Source of the DNA: Chloroflexota bacterium | Lineage (GTDB): Bacteria > Chloroflexota > Anaerolineae > Anaerolineales > Villigracilaceae | Assembly (NCBI GenBank): GCA_016235445.1 | Contig: JACRLB010000021.1 | Coordinates: 1 to 64,000 of the forward strand | Reading direction: 5' to 3' | DNA: 64,000 nt | Shown: positions 1 to 6,555 of the stretch, piece after piece | Position numbering within the stretch: the first letter of the stretch is position 1 | Layout of the letters: each line of letters starts with the position of its first letter | Position numbers and translations under genes: made by a program | Notes under the pieces: generated by a model | What the model saw: the letters and a program-made list of their open reading frames with translations, nothing else | Databases searched by the model: none | What the model was told of the DNA's origin: nothing

Positions 1-1
1 T

Positions 2-127
2 AAGGATGTCGTCACTTACCTAGCTGCCAACACCAAATTGCTTGGTATCGTCAAACGGAAACGCAAAGCCGCACATCCTTCGCCCGTGGAACTTATTCCT
101 ATCTTGACAACCTCAGGAAACCCTTAA
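2..127 (+). CDS. 3' end of an unrecognised CDS
   Basis: An open reading frame enters from the left edge in frame 2 and stops at TAA 125-127. About 41 residues are visible. They begin KDVVTYLAANTKLLG, continue through a basic KRKRK patch and end ILTTSGNP. I do not recognise the family. It lies just upstream of a PIN-domain remnant, so it could be the tail of a partner gene or another relic. It could also be chance, because only the end is visible. Confidence 0.3.
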   Translation, partial: KDVVTYLAANTKLLGIVKRKRKAAHPSPVELIPILTTSGNP

Positions 128-137
128 CTTGTGACTG

Positions 138-371
138 ATGGATTTAGGGGAAGTTGAAACCATCGTTCTGGCAAGTGAAATGAACGCAGACTGGGTATTA
201 ATGGACGAGAAAAAGGGTCGAAGAAAACTTAGCCAGCTCAACATTCCGAAAATTGGAACGCTTGGAATGTTACTCAAGGCTAAAGAACTTGGCATTATTT
301 CAGTTCTTAAACCTGAAGTTGAAAGCTTGCAAAAATCAGGGTTTTCGATTTCCCAAATGGTGATTGGGTAG
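138..371 (+). pseudogene. N-terminally truncated DUF3368 PIN-like protein
   Basis: The 77 residues match the C-terminal half of DUF3368 proteins, PIN-like ribonuclease folds usually near 150-160 residues. Visible family features are the opening DLGEVETIVLA, the acidic VLMDEKKGRR motif, GTLGMLLKAKELG and the closing GFSIS. The N-terminal half, which should carry the first metal-binding Asp, is missing: the upstream frame holds a stop at 21-23 and no PIN start. The ATG used is therefore probably an internal methionine, and the product would lack a complete active site. An intact PIN toxin gene (vapC-like) follows 450 bases later, so the area has collected toxin-antitoxin material. A shorter functional variant cannot be excluded. 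Confidence 0.55.
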
Positions 372-388
372 TGGCATTGCGTAAATGA

Positions 389-417
389 CGTAGCGCGAGA
401 TAATATCTCGCGCTACG
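389..417. repeat. Intergenic palindrome with 13-bp arms
   Basis: Arms CGTAGCGCGAGAT (389-401) and ATCTCGCGCTACG (405-417) are perfectly complementary around a 3-base AAT loop. No T-run follows. Hairpins built on the same plan (GCAAGAT/ATCTTGC) lie at 5457-5474 and, in degenerate form, near 16960, so this looks like a dispersed palindrome rather than a terminator. Confidence 0.7.
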
Positions 418-483
418 GTTGCCAACATTTATTTCGACCCACTACCGGTGATTGAAGAAGCTTTAAAGATAGCAGGCGAGTAA

Positions 484-567
484 GTCGCCCGCGCCACGAA
501 AGGCAAGGCCGACCCGAACGTGGCGAAGGAGTTGATGGTGAAGGGGATGGAAGAGCGGAAGAAGTAG
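484..567 (+). pseudogene. gatB 3'-end relic
   Basis: The frame ending at TAG 565-567 reads VARATKGKADPNVAKEL followed by MVKGMEERKK. This resembles the last residues of GatB/YqeY-type proteins, where a (Q)VMKATKGKANPxxVxELL helix closes the C-terminal tRNA-binding domain of the Asp/Glu-tRNA amidotransferase B subunit. Nothing upstream encodes the rest, which would need over 400 residues. I read it as a broken-off gene tail left by a rearrangement. The match is short, so chance resemblance remains possible. Confidence 0.4.
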
Positions 568-603
568 CGTGCTTTTGGAGTAAAATCAGGACTGAGGTGA
601 ACC

Positions 604-828
604 ATGACTCTGCTTGAACAAATCCAAAAAGAAATTCAACTCCTGCCGCCCGAAAAACAGAGCGAAGCATTGGATTTCATCTTGTTCCTGCAAAAACAAA
701 ATAATGCGAAACCGCGCAGGAAAATATCCCTTCGAAAACACCCCGCATATGGTTCGTGGCGAGGAAAAAATATTAACGCGATTAAATACCAACAAAATCT
801 TCGTTCTGAATGGGATAATCGTCTGTGA
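604..828 (+). CDS. VapB-like antitoxin (DUF2281-like)
   Basis: A 74-residue protein starting MTLLEQIQKEIQLLPPEKQ. The amphipathic N-terminal helix with LPPEKQSEALDFILFL is typical of short DUF2281/VapB antitoxins that pair with PIN toxins. The remainder is basic (KPRRKISLRK) and ends SEWDNRL, likely the flexible part that wraps the toxin. A GAGGTG ribosome-binding site lies about 5 bases before the ATG. The stop overlaps the next start by 4 bases (GTGA), the usual translational coupling in toxin-antitoxin pairs. By family analogy it should neutralise the following toxin and autorepress the operon. No clear DNA-binding fold can be seen by eye. Confidence 0.7.
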   Translation: MTLLEQIQKEIQLLPPEKQSEALDFILFLQKQNNAKPRRKISLRKHPAYGSWRGKNINAIKYQQNLRSEWDNRL

Positions 829-1187
829 TCGCTGTCTTTGACACAAATATCGTTATTGACGCGCTCAACGGTGTTGCCGATGCAGACGCAGAGTTTGAAC
901 GCTATGAACGCGTTATTATCAGTCGAATCACGTGGATGGAAATTTTGGTTGGGGAAAAAGAAAACGACCAGCATTTAAGGGATTTTCTAGAAAGCCATTT
1001 CGAAATTGCCCCAATTGATGTGACTATCTCTGAAATTGCTGTCCAGTTGCGACGCCAACATCGGGTTCGTTTGCCTGATGCGATCATTTGGGCAACTGCA
1101 AAAGCATACGATGCCGTACTCATCACCCGTAATACAAAAGATTTCGATGCCAACCAGGATGGAATTCGCATTCCATACGAGATTTAA
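825..1187 (+). CDS. VapC-like PIN-domain ribonuclease toxin
   Basis: A 120-residue single PIN domain of normal VapC length. The acidic metal-binding residues are in place: D6 in VFDTNIVID, E39 in TWMEILVGE, D85 in RLPDAIIWATA and D106 in TRNTKDFD. PIN toxins are Mg/Mn-dependent endoribonucleases that cleave tRNA or other RNA when the labile antitoxin is lost. The start is a GTG sharing its bases with the antitoxin stop, which fits co-translation at a fixed ratio. The gene is intact and complete. The RNA target cannot be predicted from sequence. Confidence 0.85.
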   Translation: MIAVFDTNIVIDALNGVADADAEFERYERVIISRITWMEILVGEKENDQHLRDFLESHFEIAPIDVTISEIAVQLRRQHRVRLPDAIIWATAKAYDAVLITRNTKDFDANQDGIRIPYEI

Positions 1188-1217
1188 TAAAACCTAATTC
1201 ACAGAGGAATCCACTTC

Positions 1218-2561
1218 ATGCCTGAACACATCAGCGTTTCAAAAATTTCAAACTACGTAGGACAGGATGTCGTCCTCAAGGGCTGGGTCTACAACCGCAC
1301 GGACAAGGGCAAGCTCGTCTTTTTGCTCGTGCGCGATGGCTCGGGCTTTGTGCAGTGCGTCGCCTTCAAAGGTGACTTGACGCCCGAACTCTTCGAGACG
1401 GTCTCCAAACTGCCTCAGGAATCGTCGGTGATTATCACAGGCGCGGTGCGCGAGGATAAGCGCGCGCCTGGCATCCCTGGCGGGTTTGAAGTCGGCATCA
1501 AGGACTTGCAGGTTGTCCAAGCTGCTGGCATTGATTACCCGATGGCGCTGAAAGACCACGGCGTAGACTTCGCGCTCGATAACCGTCACTTGTGGATTCG
1601 GATGCAGAGTCAGTGGGCGATTTTGCGGATTCGCGTGCGGGTCATGTCGGCGGTCCGCGAGTATCTGGATGGTCAGGGCTTCTTCAACCTCGATACGCCC
1701 ATCCTCACCCCTGCCGCCGCCGAAGGGACATCCACCCTCTTCGAGACCGAATACTTCGACGAAGGCTCCGCCTTCCTCGCGCAGACAGGTCAACTGTATA
1801 ACGAAGCGAATATCTTTGCGTTTGGAAAAGTCTATTGCTACGGTCCCACCTTCCGCGCTGAGAAGTCAAAAACGCGCCGCCACCTGACCGAGTTCTGGAT
1901 GCTCGAACCCGAGATCGCTTTCTGCGACCTTGACGGGTTGATGGACATCGAAGAAGGTCTCATTACCCACATCGCCCAGTCGGTGTTGAAGGATTGCTCC
2001 GCCGAGTTGAAATTCCTTGGGCGCGATATTTCCAAGCTGGAAAGCGTTGTCGGTCCGTTCCCGCGCATGTCTTATGATGATGCGGCAAAATATCTGATCG
2101 AACTTTACGAAAAAGAGACCGACCCCGAAAAGAAGGAATTGCTCAAATTCGAATGGGGCATGGACTTTGGCGCGCCGCATGAAACAGAAATTACCAAACT
2201 GTACGACAAACCCGTCTTTGTCTATGGCTATCCTTCCGCAGTCAAAGCCTTCTACATGGAACCCTGGCCTGATAGACCCGAAGTCTGCAAGTCGGTGGAT
2301 TTGCTCGCGCCTGAAGGCTACGGCGAAATCTGCGGCGGCTCCGAGCGCATGAGCGACCCCGATAAATTGCTGGCACGCATCCAAAAGGAAGGCCTGCCAG
2401 AAGAAGCGTTCAAGTGGTATCTGGAGTTGCGCAAGTATGGCTCTGTCCCCCACTCTGGCTTTGGCATGGGCACGGAACGCGTCACGGCATGGATGTGCGG
2501 CATCGAGCACATCCGCGAGGCGATTCCGTTCCCAAGGACGATCAAGAGAATTTACCCGTAA
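1218..2561 (+). CDS. asnS: Asparaginyl-tRNA synthetase
   Basis: 447 residues, normal for bacterial AsnRS. It charges tRNA-Asn with asparagine in the cytoplasm. The N-terminal OB-fold anticodon-binding domain (about 15-105) opens with VVLKGWVYNRTDKGKLVFLLVRDGSG. The class II core follows: motif 1 around YLDGQGFFNLDTPILTPAAAEG, motif 2 FRAEKSKTRRHLTEFWMLEPE, and motif 3 GFGMGTERVTAW near the C-terminus. The motif 2 combination TRRHLTEFWMLEPE separates AsnRS from AspRS. A GAGGAA ribosome-binding site precedes the ATG. The gene stands alone between a toxin-antitoxin pair and a convergent lysozyme gene, with two hairpins after the stop. Confidence 0.95.
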   Translation: MPEHISVSKISNYVGQDVVLKGWVYNRTDKGKLVFLLVRDGSGFVQCVAFKGDLTPELFETVSKLPQESSVIITGAVREDKRAPGIPGGFEVGIKDLQVVQAAGIDYPMALKDHGVDFALDNRHLWIRMQSQWAILRIRVRVMSAVREYLDGQGFFNLDTPILTPAAAEGTSTLFETEYFDEGSAFLAQTGQLYNEANIFAFGKVYCYGPTFRAEKSKTRRHLTEFWMLEPEIAFCDLDGLMDIEEGLITHIAQSVLKDCSAELKFLGRDISKLESVVGPFPRMSYDDAAKYLIELYEKETDPEKKELLKFEWGMDFGAPHETEITKLYDKPVFVYGYPSAVKAFYMEPWPDRPEVCKSVDLLAPEGYGEICGGSERMSDPDKLLARIQKEGLPEEAFKWYLELRKYGSVPHSGFGMGTERVTAWMCGIEHIREAIPFPRTIKRIYP

Positions 2562-2567
2562 TAGATG

Positions 2568-2600
2568 AGACCTGACAGGTTTTGAAAACCTGTCAGGTCT
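2568..2600. repeat. 15-bp-arm palindrome after asnS
   Basis: Arms AGACCTGACAGGTTT (2568-2582) and AAACCTGTCAGGTCT (2586-2600) pair perfectly with a TGA loop. The U-tract is weak (TTTAGA), so it may stabilise the asnS 3' end rather than terminate. It shares its architecture with the palindromes at 21173 and 8205. Confidence 0.7.
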
Positions 2601-2646
2601 TTAGATGAAAACTTACCCGTATTCCAAACTTCCAGTAAACAGAATC

Positions 2647-2684
2647 AACCACCCCGTCGAATGAAGCGCGACGGGGTGGTTTTT
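2647..2684. terminator. Terminator between convergent asnS and lysozyme genes
   Basis: A 13-bp GC-rich stem (AACCACCCCGTCG 2647-2659 with CGACGGGGTGGTT 2669-2681) is followed on the plus strand by TTTTTCGTTTT. It is a strong rho-independent terminator for asnS. The lysozyme stop codon lies immediately beyond, so it may also serve the minus strand, but the T-run favours plus. Confidence 0.85.
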
Positions 2685-2688
2685 CGTT

Positions 2689-3711
2689 TTACGGAATCAC
2701 GATCACCTGTCCAACATAGATCAGGTTGGGGTTGGCAATCTGTGAGTTGATGGCTTTGATCGCATCCACTGTCACCCCGTATTTGGTCGCAATGGAACCG
2801 AGCGATTCGCCCTGTTTGACGGTGTGAGTCTTTGTGGAAGTTGGCGTGACGGGGTTTGAACCGCCGCCCGTATTGGGCTTTGAAATGGTCGGCACAGGGA
2901 TATTTAGTTTCGCGCCCGCCACCAGGAGTTCGGGGTTGGCGTTCAATAATTCATCCATTGTGATTTTATATTTCTCAGCAATGGTCTTGAAGGTGTCGCC
3001 GGCTTGAACGGTATAGTTGACGGGTTCTTTCGGTTTGACGTTGGCGAACTCATACAACTCTGCTTCGGTGCCGCGAAACCAGTCCAGGTCGCAGGCGGTG
3101 GGGCCGCCGCTCTCATTCGTCACGCCGCTGATGATGGCGGACTCTGAATACTGCCAGAATTTCCAATCCTGCCAGCCTTCGGTTTGGGTGGGCATGTTTT
3201 TGTTGGGCATGGTGTCTGCCGAAAAGACGTAGGGATACTGCGCCAGCCAGAGCGGATAGTTTTTCGCCCAGGAGGGAGCTTTTCCGTTTTTCGAAACATG
3301 CACATTCAAATACTGGGTGCGTGAGTAGATCATTGGCTTACGGCCAAAGGCTTGCTCGATGCGATCCAGAATCGCTTTGCAGGTGTCGATGATCTTGTTA
3401 TTGGAGGCGTTCTCGTTGTACTTATCCTCCAGGTCTACAATCGGCGGCAATTCGCCGCGGTCGGAGCCTACGGTGGAGATGAAGAGGTCAGCCTGTTTGG
3501 CGGCGTCCTGGTCGGCGATCAGGTAATGATAGGCGCCACGCAAAAGCCCTTCCACGCGCGCGCCCTCCCAATGGGATTTGAATTTCGAATCCACGTAGCC
3601 GATGCCGGAGGTGGCGCGTATCAAGGCGAATCGAAACCCCTGTCCGCGTAGAATGCGCCAGTCTATTTTTGGTTCGTAATAACTTACGTCAACACCATGT
3701 ACAAGATCCAT
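2689..3711 (-). CDS. GH25 lysozyme with two C-terminal LysM domains
   Basis: 340 residues. An N-terminal glycoside hydrolase 25 domain (about 1-215) begins MDLVHGVDVSYYEPKIDW and has the catalytic-strand pattern GVDVS, IVDLED and CDLDWF. GH25 enzymes cut the MurNAc-GlcNAc bond of peptidoglycan. Two LysM modules follow, NYTVQAGDTFKTIAEKY (about 230-275) and THTVKQGESLGSIATKYG (about 297-340), joined by a Pro/Thr/Gly-rich linker; these bind peptidoglycan. No signal peptide or membrane helix is visible, unusual for a wall hydrolase and reminiscent of prophage endolysins, but no phage genes lie nearby. On the minus strand a GGAGAG ribosome-binding site (complement of about 3716-3721) precedes the ATG. 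A remodelling or predatory lysin role is inference. Confidence 0.9.
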   Translation of the reverse strand: MDLVHGVDVSYYEPKIDWRILRGQGFRFALIRATSGIGYVDSKFKSHWEGARVEGLLRGAYHYLIADQDAAKQADLFISTVGSDRGELPPIVDLEDKYNENASNNKIIDTCKAILDRIEQAFGRKPMIYSRTQYLNVHVSKNGKAPSWAKNYPLWLAQYPYVFSADTMPNKNMPTQTEGWQDWKFWQYSESAIISGVTNESGGPTACDLDWFRGTEAELYEFANVKPKEPVNYTVQAGDTFKTIAEKYKITMDELLNANPELLVAGAKLNIPVPTISKPNTGGGSNPVTPTSTKTHTVKQGESLGSIATKYGVTVDAIKAINSQIANPNLIYVGQVIVIP

Positions 3712-3912
3712 TGTTCTCTCCTTTGGATAAAATATGGTTACGATACCTTGAAATCAGCCTAGCACAAAACGCAATGAAAATCAATAATTTTGTAAGCCCA
3801 ATGTTTAATAATTATCTACCCTTGCACTTTGGAGTATGGTATAAGAATTGCAACCCTGCTGTGTGCGTGATATTGCCCTCACGTTTTGAGCCAACACCTT
3901 AAAAACGGATCC

Positions 3913-4065
3913 TTATCTCACAAGAAATAACGCGATAGGCCTGAGCCAAGGCGGCGTTTCTGGGTCAGGATCCACCTGCGAAAGCAGGTTCAAAACCTGG
4001 TGATACACGGCATAAGCGGGGTTTTTGTCTGCGTGTTTCGGCTTGACAGAATCACACTGCGGCAT
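3913..4065 (-). CDS. Possible 50-residue ORF, unknown
   Basis: A short minus-strand frame begins MPQCDSVKPKHADKNP and ends TPPWLRPIALFLVR. Its composition reads like genuine protein and it ends cleanly at TAA, but no good ribosome-binding site or family match was seen. It may be the 3' remnant of a decayed gene. The surrounding 890-base gap otherwise lacks coding evidence. Confidence 0.25.
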   Translation of the reverse strand: MPQCDSVKPKHADKNPAYAVYHQVLNLLSQVDPDPETPPWLRPIALFLVR

Positions 4066-4072
4066 GTAAAAT
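4043..4072 (+). promoter_or_regulatory. Sigma-70-type promoter in the gene-free gap
   Basis: TTGACA (4043-4048), an 18-base spacer and TAAAAT (4067-4072) form a near-consensus promoter pointing right. No gene begins for 530 bases, so the transcript would cover the structured non-coding stretch that ends at the strong terminator near 4465-4497. Confidence 0.45.
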
Positions 4073-4393
4073 CGCCGCCATTAGTTAAGTGGGACAATAA
4101 TTGAATAACGGAGATACAAGCGGCTGGGTCTCAATTTTTGAGATCACGAGGTGAAGGTTCTCCCGTGCGAACGGGACGCTAATTACCCTCACCCCTACCC
4201 CTCTTCCAGAGGGAAAGGGGAAAAGGTAAGAAAATCGGATAGATCAGCGGATGCCTTCGAAGCCAGATCACTGGCTTCCTTCTCCCTTCCAAAGCAAGCG
4301 GAACCGAGCAAAGGAGTTTAAAAAAACTCTGTTGCTCACCACCGAAAACCATGCGGCGACGCGCGGGACAAGGTGGACGCAGTGGACAAGCAT

Positions 4394-4416
4394 ATTAGTT
4401 AATACTATTAACTAAT
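4394..4416. promoter_or_regulatory. 23-bp palindrome, operator-like
   Basis: ATTAGTTAATA (4394-4404) and TATTAACTAAT (4406-4416) are perfect mirror arms around a single C. A long AT-rich perfect palindrome with one central base is typical of a dimeric repressor site. The nearest downstream gene is the AraC-methyltransferase at 4605, but a terminator lies between them. Confidence 0.4.
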
Positions 4417-4464
4417 TGCCTGGATAAATTGGAAGGGCGTTTCTTTTTAATACAGCGTGTATTG

Positions 4465-4497
4465 AAACAGGTATGCCCAGGCATACCTGTTTTTTTA
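4465..4497 (+). terminator. Strong rho-independent terminator
   Basis: Arms AAACAGGTATGCC (4465-4477) and GGCATACCTGTTT (4480-4492) form a 13-bp stem with a minimal loop followed by a run of T up to 4497. There is no plus-strand protein gene upstream, which implies a non-coding transcript or a lost gene. Confidence 0.8.
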
Positions 4498-4604
4498 TTT
4501 CCACAAGCAAGCCTGACAGGTGATAGAAAAACAAATGAGCAAGAAACGGGTCGCACCGCCATAGATTAGCCAATACAATCCCCGTCATCAAAAAGGAGAT
4601 TGAT

Positions 4605-5456
4605 ATGGATACCAACCTTGAACTTTCACAACATTATAAATTGATCGAACAGGCCATTCAGTACATCGAAGCGAATGCACAACGCCAGCCAGAGCTAGAA
4701 GAGATCGCATCTGCCATTGGGTTGAGCGAGTATCACTTCCAGCGCCTCTTCACCAACTGGACGGGCATCAGCCCCAAACGCTTCATGCAATTCCTCACCA
4801 AGGAACATGCCAAGCGCCTGCTCAGCCAGTCTGAAAACCTGCTGGAGACCACGCACAAAATCGGGCTTTCGAGCCTCGGGCGTTTGCACGATCTCTTCAT
4901 CAACACCGAAGCGGTAACGCCGGGCGAATACAAAACTGGCGGCGCGGGTCTCGCCATTCGCTACGGAATTCACCCGTCCCCGTTCGGCAAATGCCTCATC
5001 GCCACCACCGAACGCGGCATCTGCAACCTCAGTTTTGTGGATGTCAGCGAAGGCAGAGCGATTGACAACCTGGTAGAAGACTGGCAACAGGCAAAGATGA
5101 TCGAGGATTACAAATCCACTGCTCCGCTGGTCACGCGCATCTTTTCGGACCTGGGAACTGATACACCTCTCAAGCTTCACCTTCGCGGGACGAATTTCCA
5201 GATCAAGGTCTGGGAGGCATTGCTCAGCATCCCCTCAGGCGCGTTGACCACGTACGAAAGCCTCGCCGCACAGATCGGCAATCCCAAAGCGGCGCGCGCC
5301 GTCGGCTCGGCAGTTGGGCACAACCCAATCGCTTATTTGATCCCGTGTCATCGTGTCATTCGCAAAAGCGGCGATTTTGGAAATTATCTTTACGGCCCTG
5401 CCAGAAAAAAAATGATGCTGGCGCATGAATTCATCCCAAGCGGTGATTTAGGGTAG
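4605..5456 (+). CDS. AraC-type HTH fused to O6-methylguanine-DNA methyltransferase (Ada-like)
   Basis: 283 residues. Residues about 10-105 are an AraC-family double helix-turn-helix (ELEEIASAIGLSEYHFQRLF...TPGEYK). Residues about 120-200 form the methyltransferase N-terminal subdomain (FGKCLIATTERGICNLSF). The catalytic domain carries the PCHRVIRKSGDFGNYLYG motif with acceptor C248. The enzyme transfers methyl groups from O6-alkylguanine to its own cysteine. Compared with E. coli Ada, the N-terminal Zn-binding phosphotriester-repair domain is absent, so the usual methylation switch for gene activation is missing. AAGGAG lies 7 bases before the ATG. It is a single gene. Regulatory targets are not evident. 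Confidence 0.9.
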   Translation: MDTNLELSQHYKLIEQAIQYIEANAQRQPELEEIASAIGLSEYHFQRLFTNWTGISPKRFMQFLTKEHAKRLLSQSENLLETTHKIGLSSLGRLHDLFINTEAVTPGEYKTGGAGLAIRYGIHPSPFGKCLIATTERGICNLSFVDVSEGRAIDNLVEDWQQAKMIEDYKSTAPLVTRIFSDLGTDTPLKLHLRGTNFQIKVWEALLSIPSGALTTYESLAAQIGNPKAARAVGSAVGHNPIAYLIPCHRVIRKSGDFGNYLYGPARKKMMLAHEFIPSGDLG

Positions 5457-5474
5457 CGCAAGATTTATCTTGCG
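5457..5474. repeat. GCAAGAT-type hairpin
   Basis: CGCAAGAT (5457-5464) pairs with ATCTTGCG (5467-5474) across a 2-base gap, directly after the preceding stop codon. It belongs to the same palindrome style as 389-417 and lacks a T-run. Confidence 0.6.
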
Positions 5475-5540
5475 AGTAACGGCAGTACTCCAATAACACC
5501 TGCGGCATAAATGTCATGGTACAGAAAAAAAAAGGAAACA

Positions 5541-6473
5541 ATGAAATCGAAAATCTGGATAGCGTTGATAGCTTTATATATTGTTTGGGGCTCCACATAC
5601 CTGGGAATCAAAGTCGCAATCGAGACCATCCCCCCATTTTTTCACGCAGGGATACGCTTCCTCGTCTCAGGCATCGTATTGGTGATTTGGCAGGGCTCGG
5701 CAGGTCAGGCGCTTCCTACGCGCAAACAGTGGATTTCCACCGCCATCATCGGCGTCCTGCTCCTGCTCGGCGGCAATGGACTGGTAGCCTGGGCAGAGCA
5801 ATTCATCGCCTCGGGAATTGCCGCGCTTATCATTGGCTCAAGCCCAATGTTTCTGGTGCTGGCAGAAGCATTACGTCCTGGCGGCATTAAACCAAACTGG
5901 CAAGCCATAGTTGGTTTGTTGATGGGCTTTACAGGTATATTTATTCTAATTGGTCCTTCTGAAATTTCTGGGAGCGCCGCAAAGATAAATCCCTTTGGCG
6001 TTGCGGCGTTGTTTTCGGCGGCAGTGCTTTGGACAATCGGTTCGATCTATAGCAAAACAGCAGACTTGCCAAAATCGTCGTTGATGAGCACGGGCGCGCA
6101 GATGTTGATGGGCAGTATCAGCCTGTTCCTTGTTTCAGGGCTTTCAGGCGAATTGAACGGCTGGGACGTTGCCGCTGTATCGTCCCGCTCGGTCTATGGG
6201 TTGTTGTATCTGATTCTCGTTGGCTCGCTGATTGGGTTTGCGTCCTATGGCTGGTTATTGCAAAACGCGCCGATCTCACTTGTGGCGACGTATGCTTATG
6301 TTAATCCGATTGTGGCGGTTTTGCTTGGTAACTGGATCGGCGATGAACCGTTGGAGCCGCGCATTTGGCTGGCGACGGTAATCATTATCGGGGCGGTGAT
6401 GTTCATTAATAGCAGGAGCAAGCCCAAGGTTAGGAAAGAGGCGAAGGAGGTTGTAGTGGAGAGTGGACAGTAG
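5541..6473 (+). CDS. EamA/DMT-family transporter
   Basis: About 310 residues with ten predicted membrane helices in two EamA repeats. The first repeat begins IWIALIALYIVWGSTYLGIKVAIE, whose WGSTYLGIK motif is the EamA signature. The second begins near FGVAALFSAAVLWTIGSIYSK. Drug/metabolite transporters of this type usually export amino acids or other small metabolites; YedA-like members share this N-terminus. The ATG at 5541 is preferred over an in-frame ATG at 5511 because AAAGGA lies 5 bases upstream and the first helix then starts at the normal place. The C-terminus is short and charged. Substrate unknown. Confidence 0.85.
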   Translation: MKSKIWIALIALYIVWGSTYLGIKVAIETIPPFFHAGIRFLVSGIVLVIWQGSAGQALPTRKQWISTAIIGVLLLLGGNGLVAWAEQFIASGIAALIIGSSPMFLVLAEALRPGGIKPNWQAIVGLLMGFTGIFILIGPSEISGSAAKINPFGVAALFSAAVLWTIGSIYSKTADLPKSSLMSTGAQMLMGSISLFLVSGLSGELNGWDVAAVSSRSVYGLLYLILVGSLIGFASYGWLLQNAPISLVATYAYVNPIVAVLLGNWIGDEPLEPRIWLATVIIIGAVMFINSRSKPKVRKEAKEVVVESGQ

Positions 6474-6506
6474 TCAGTAATCAGTAATCAGTAATCAGTG
6501 GACAGT
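6462..6506. repeat. Heptamer repeat run flanked by decamer direct repeats
   Basis: Three TCAGTAA copies (6474-6494) plus a partial fourth lie between two copies of AGTGGACAGT (6462-6471 and 6497-6506). The first decamer includes the end of the transporter gene. Similar short-word runs occur at 15728-15748 and 20407-20443. Confidence 0.7.
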
Positions 6507-6555
6507 CGGTTGTTGATGTCAATCGTAAATCAAAATCAAAAAAAGGAGAAATAAA

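Larger units (their letters stand above)
4079..4497 (+). ncRNA. Candidate structured non-coding transcript
   Basis: The interval lies between a good promoter and a strong terminator and has no credible plus-strand ORF. Several local hairpins are visible: a TCTCAA/TTGAGA stem near 4130-4145, CTCCCGT/ACGGGA-type pairing near 4160-4176, GAAGCCA/TGGCTTC at 4258-4277, and a bipartite stem GAGCAA...GAGTTT/AAACTC...TTGCTC at 4306-4337. None of the signature sequences I know for RNase P, tmRNA, 6S or SRP RNA was found. A fragment of a CCCTCACCCC-type dispersed repeat (4186-4226) lies inside, so it may equally be accumulated repeat debris. Confidence 0.25.

Noticed and set aside
3955-4010. GGTTCAAAACC-like T-loop word suggesting a tRNA.
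   Set aside because: No acceptor stem, D-loop or CCA-end could be folded around it.
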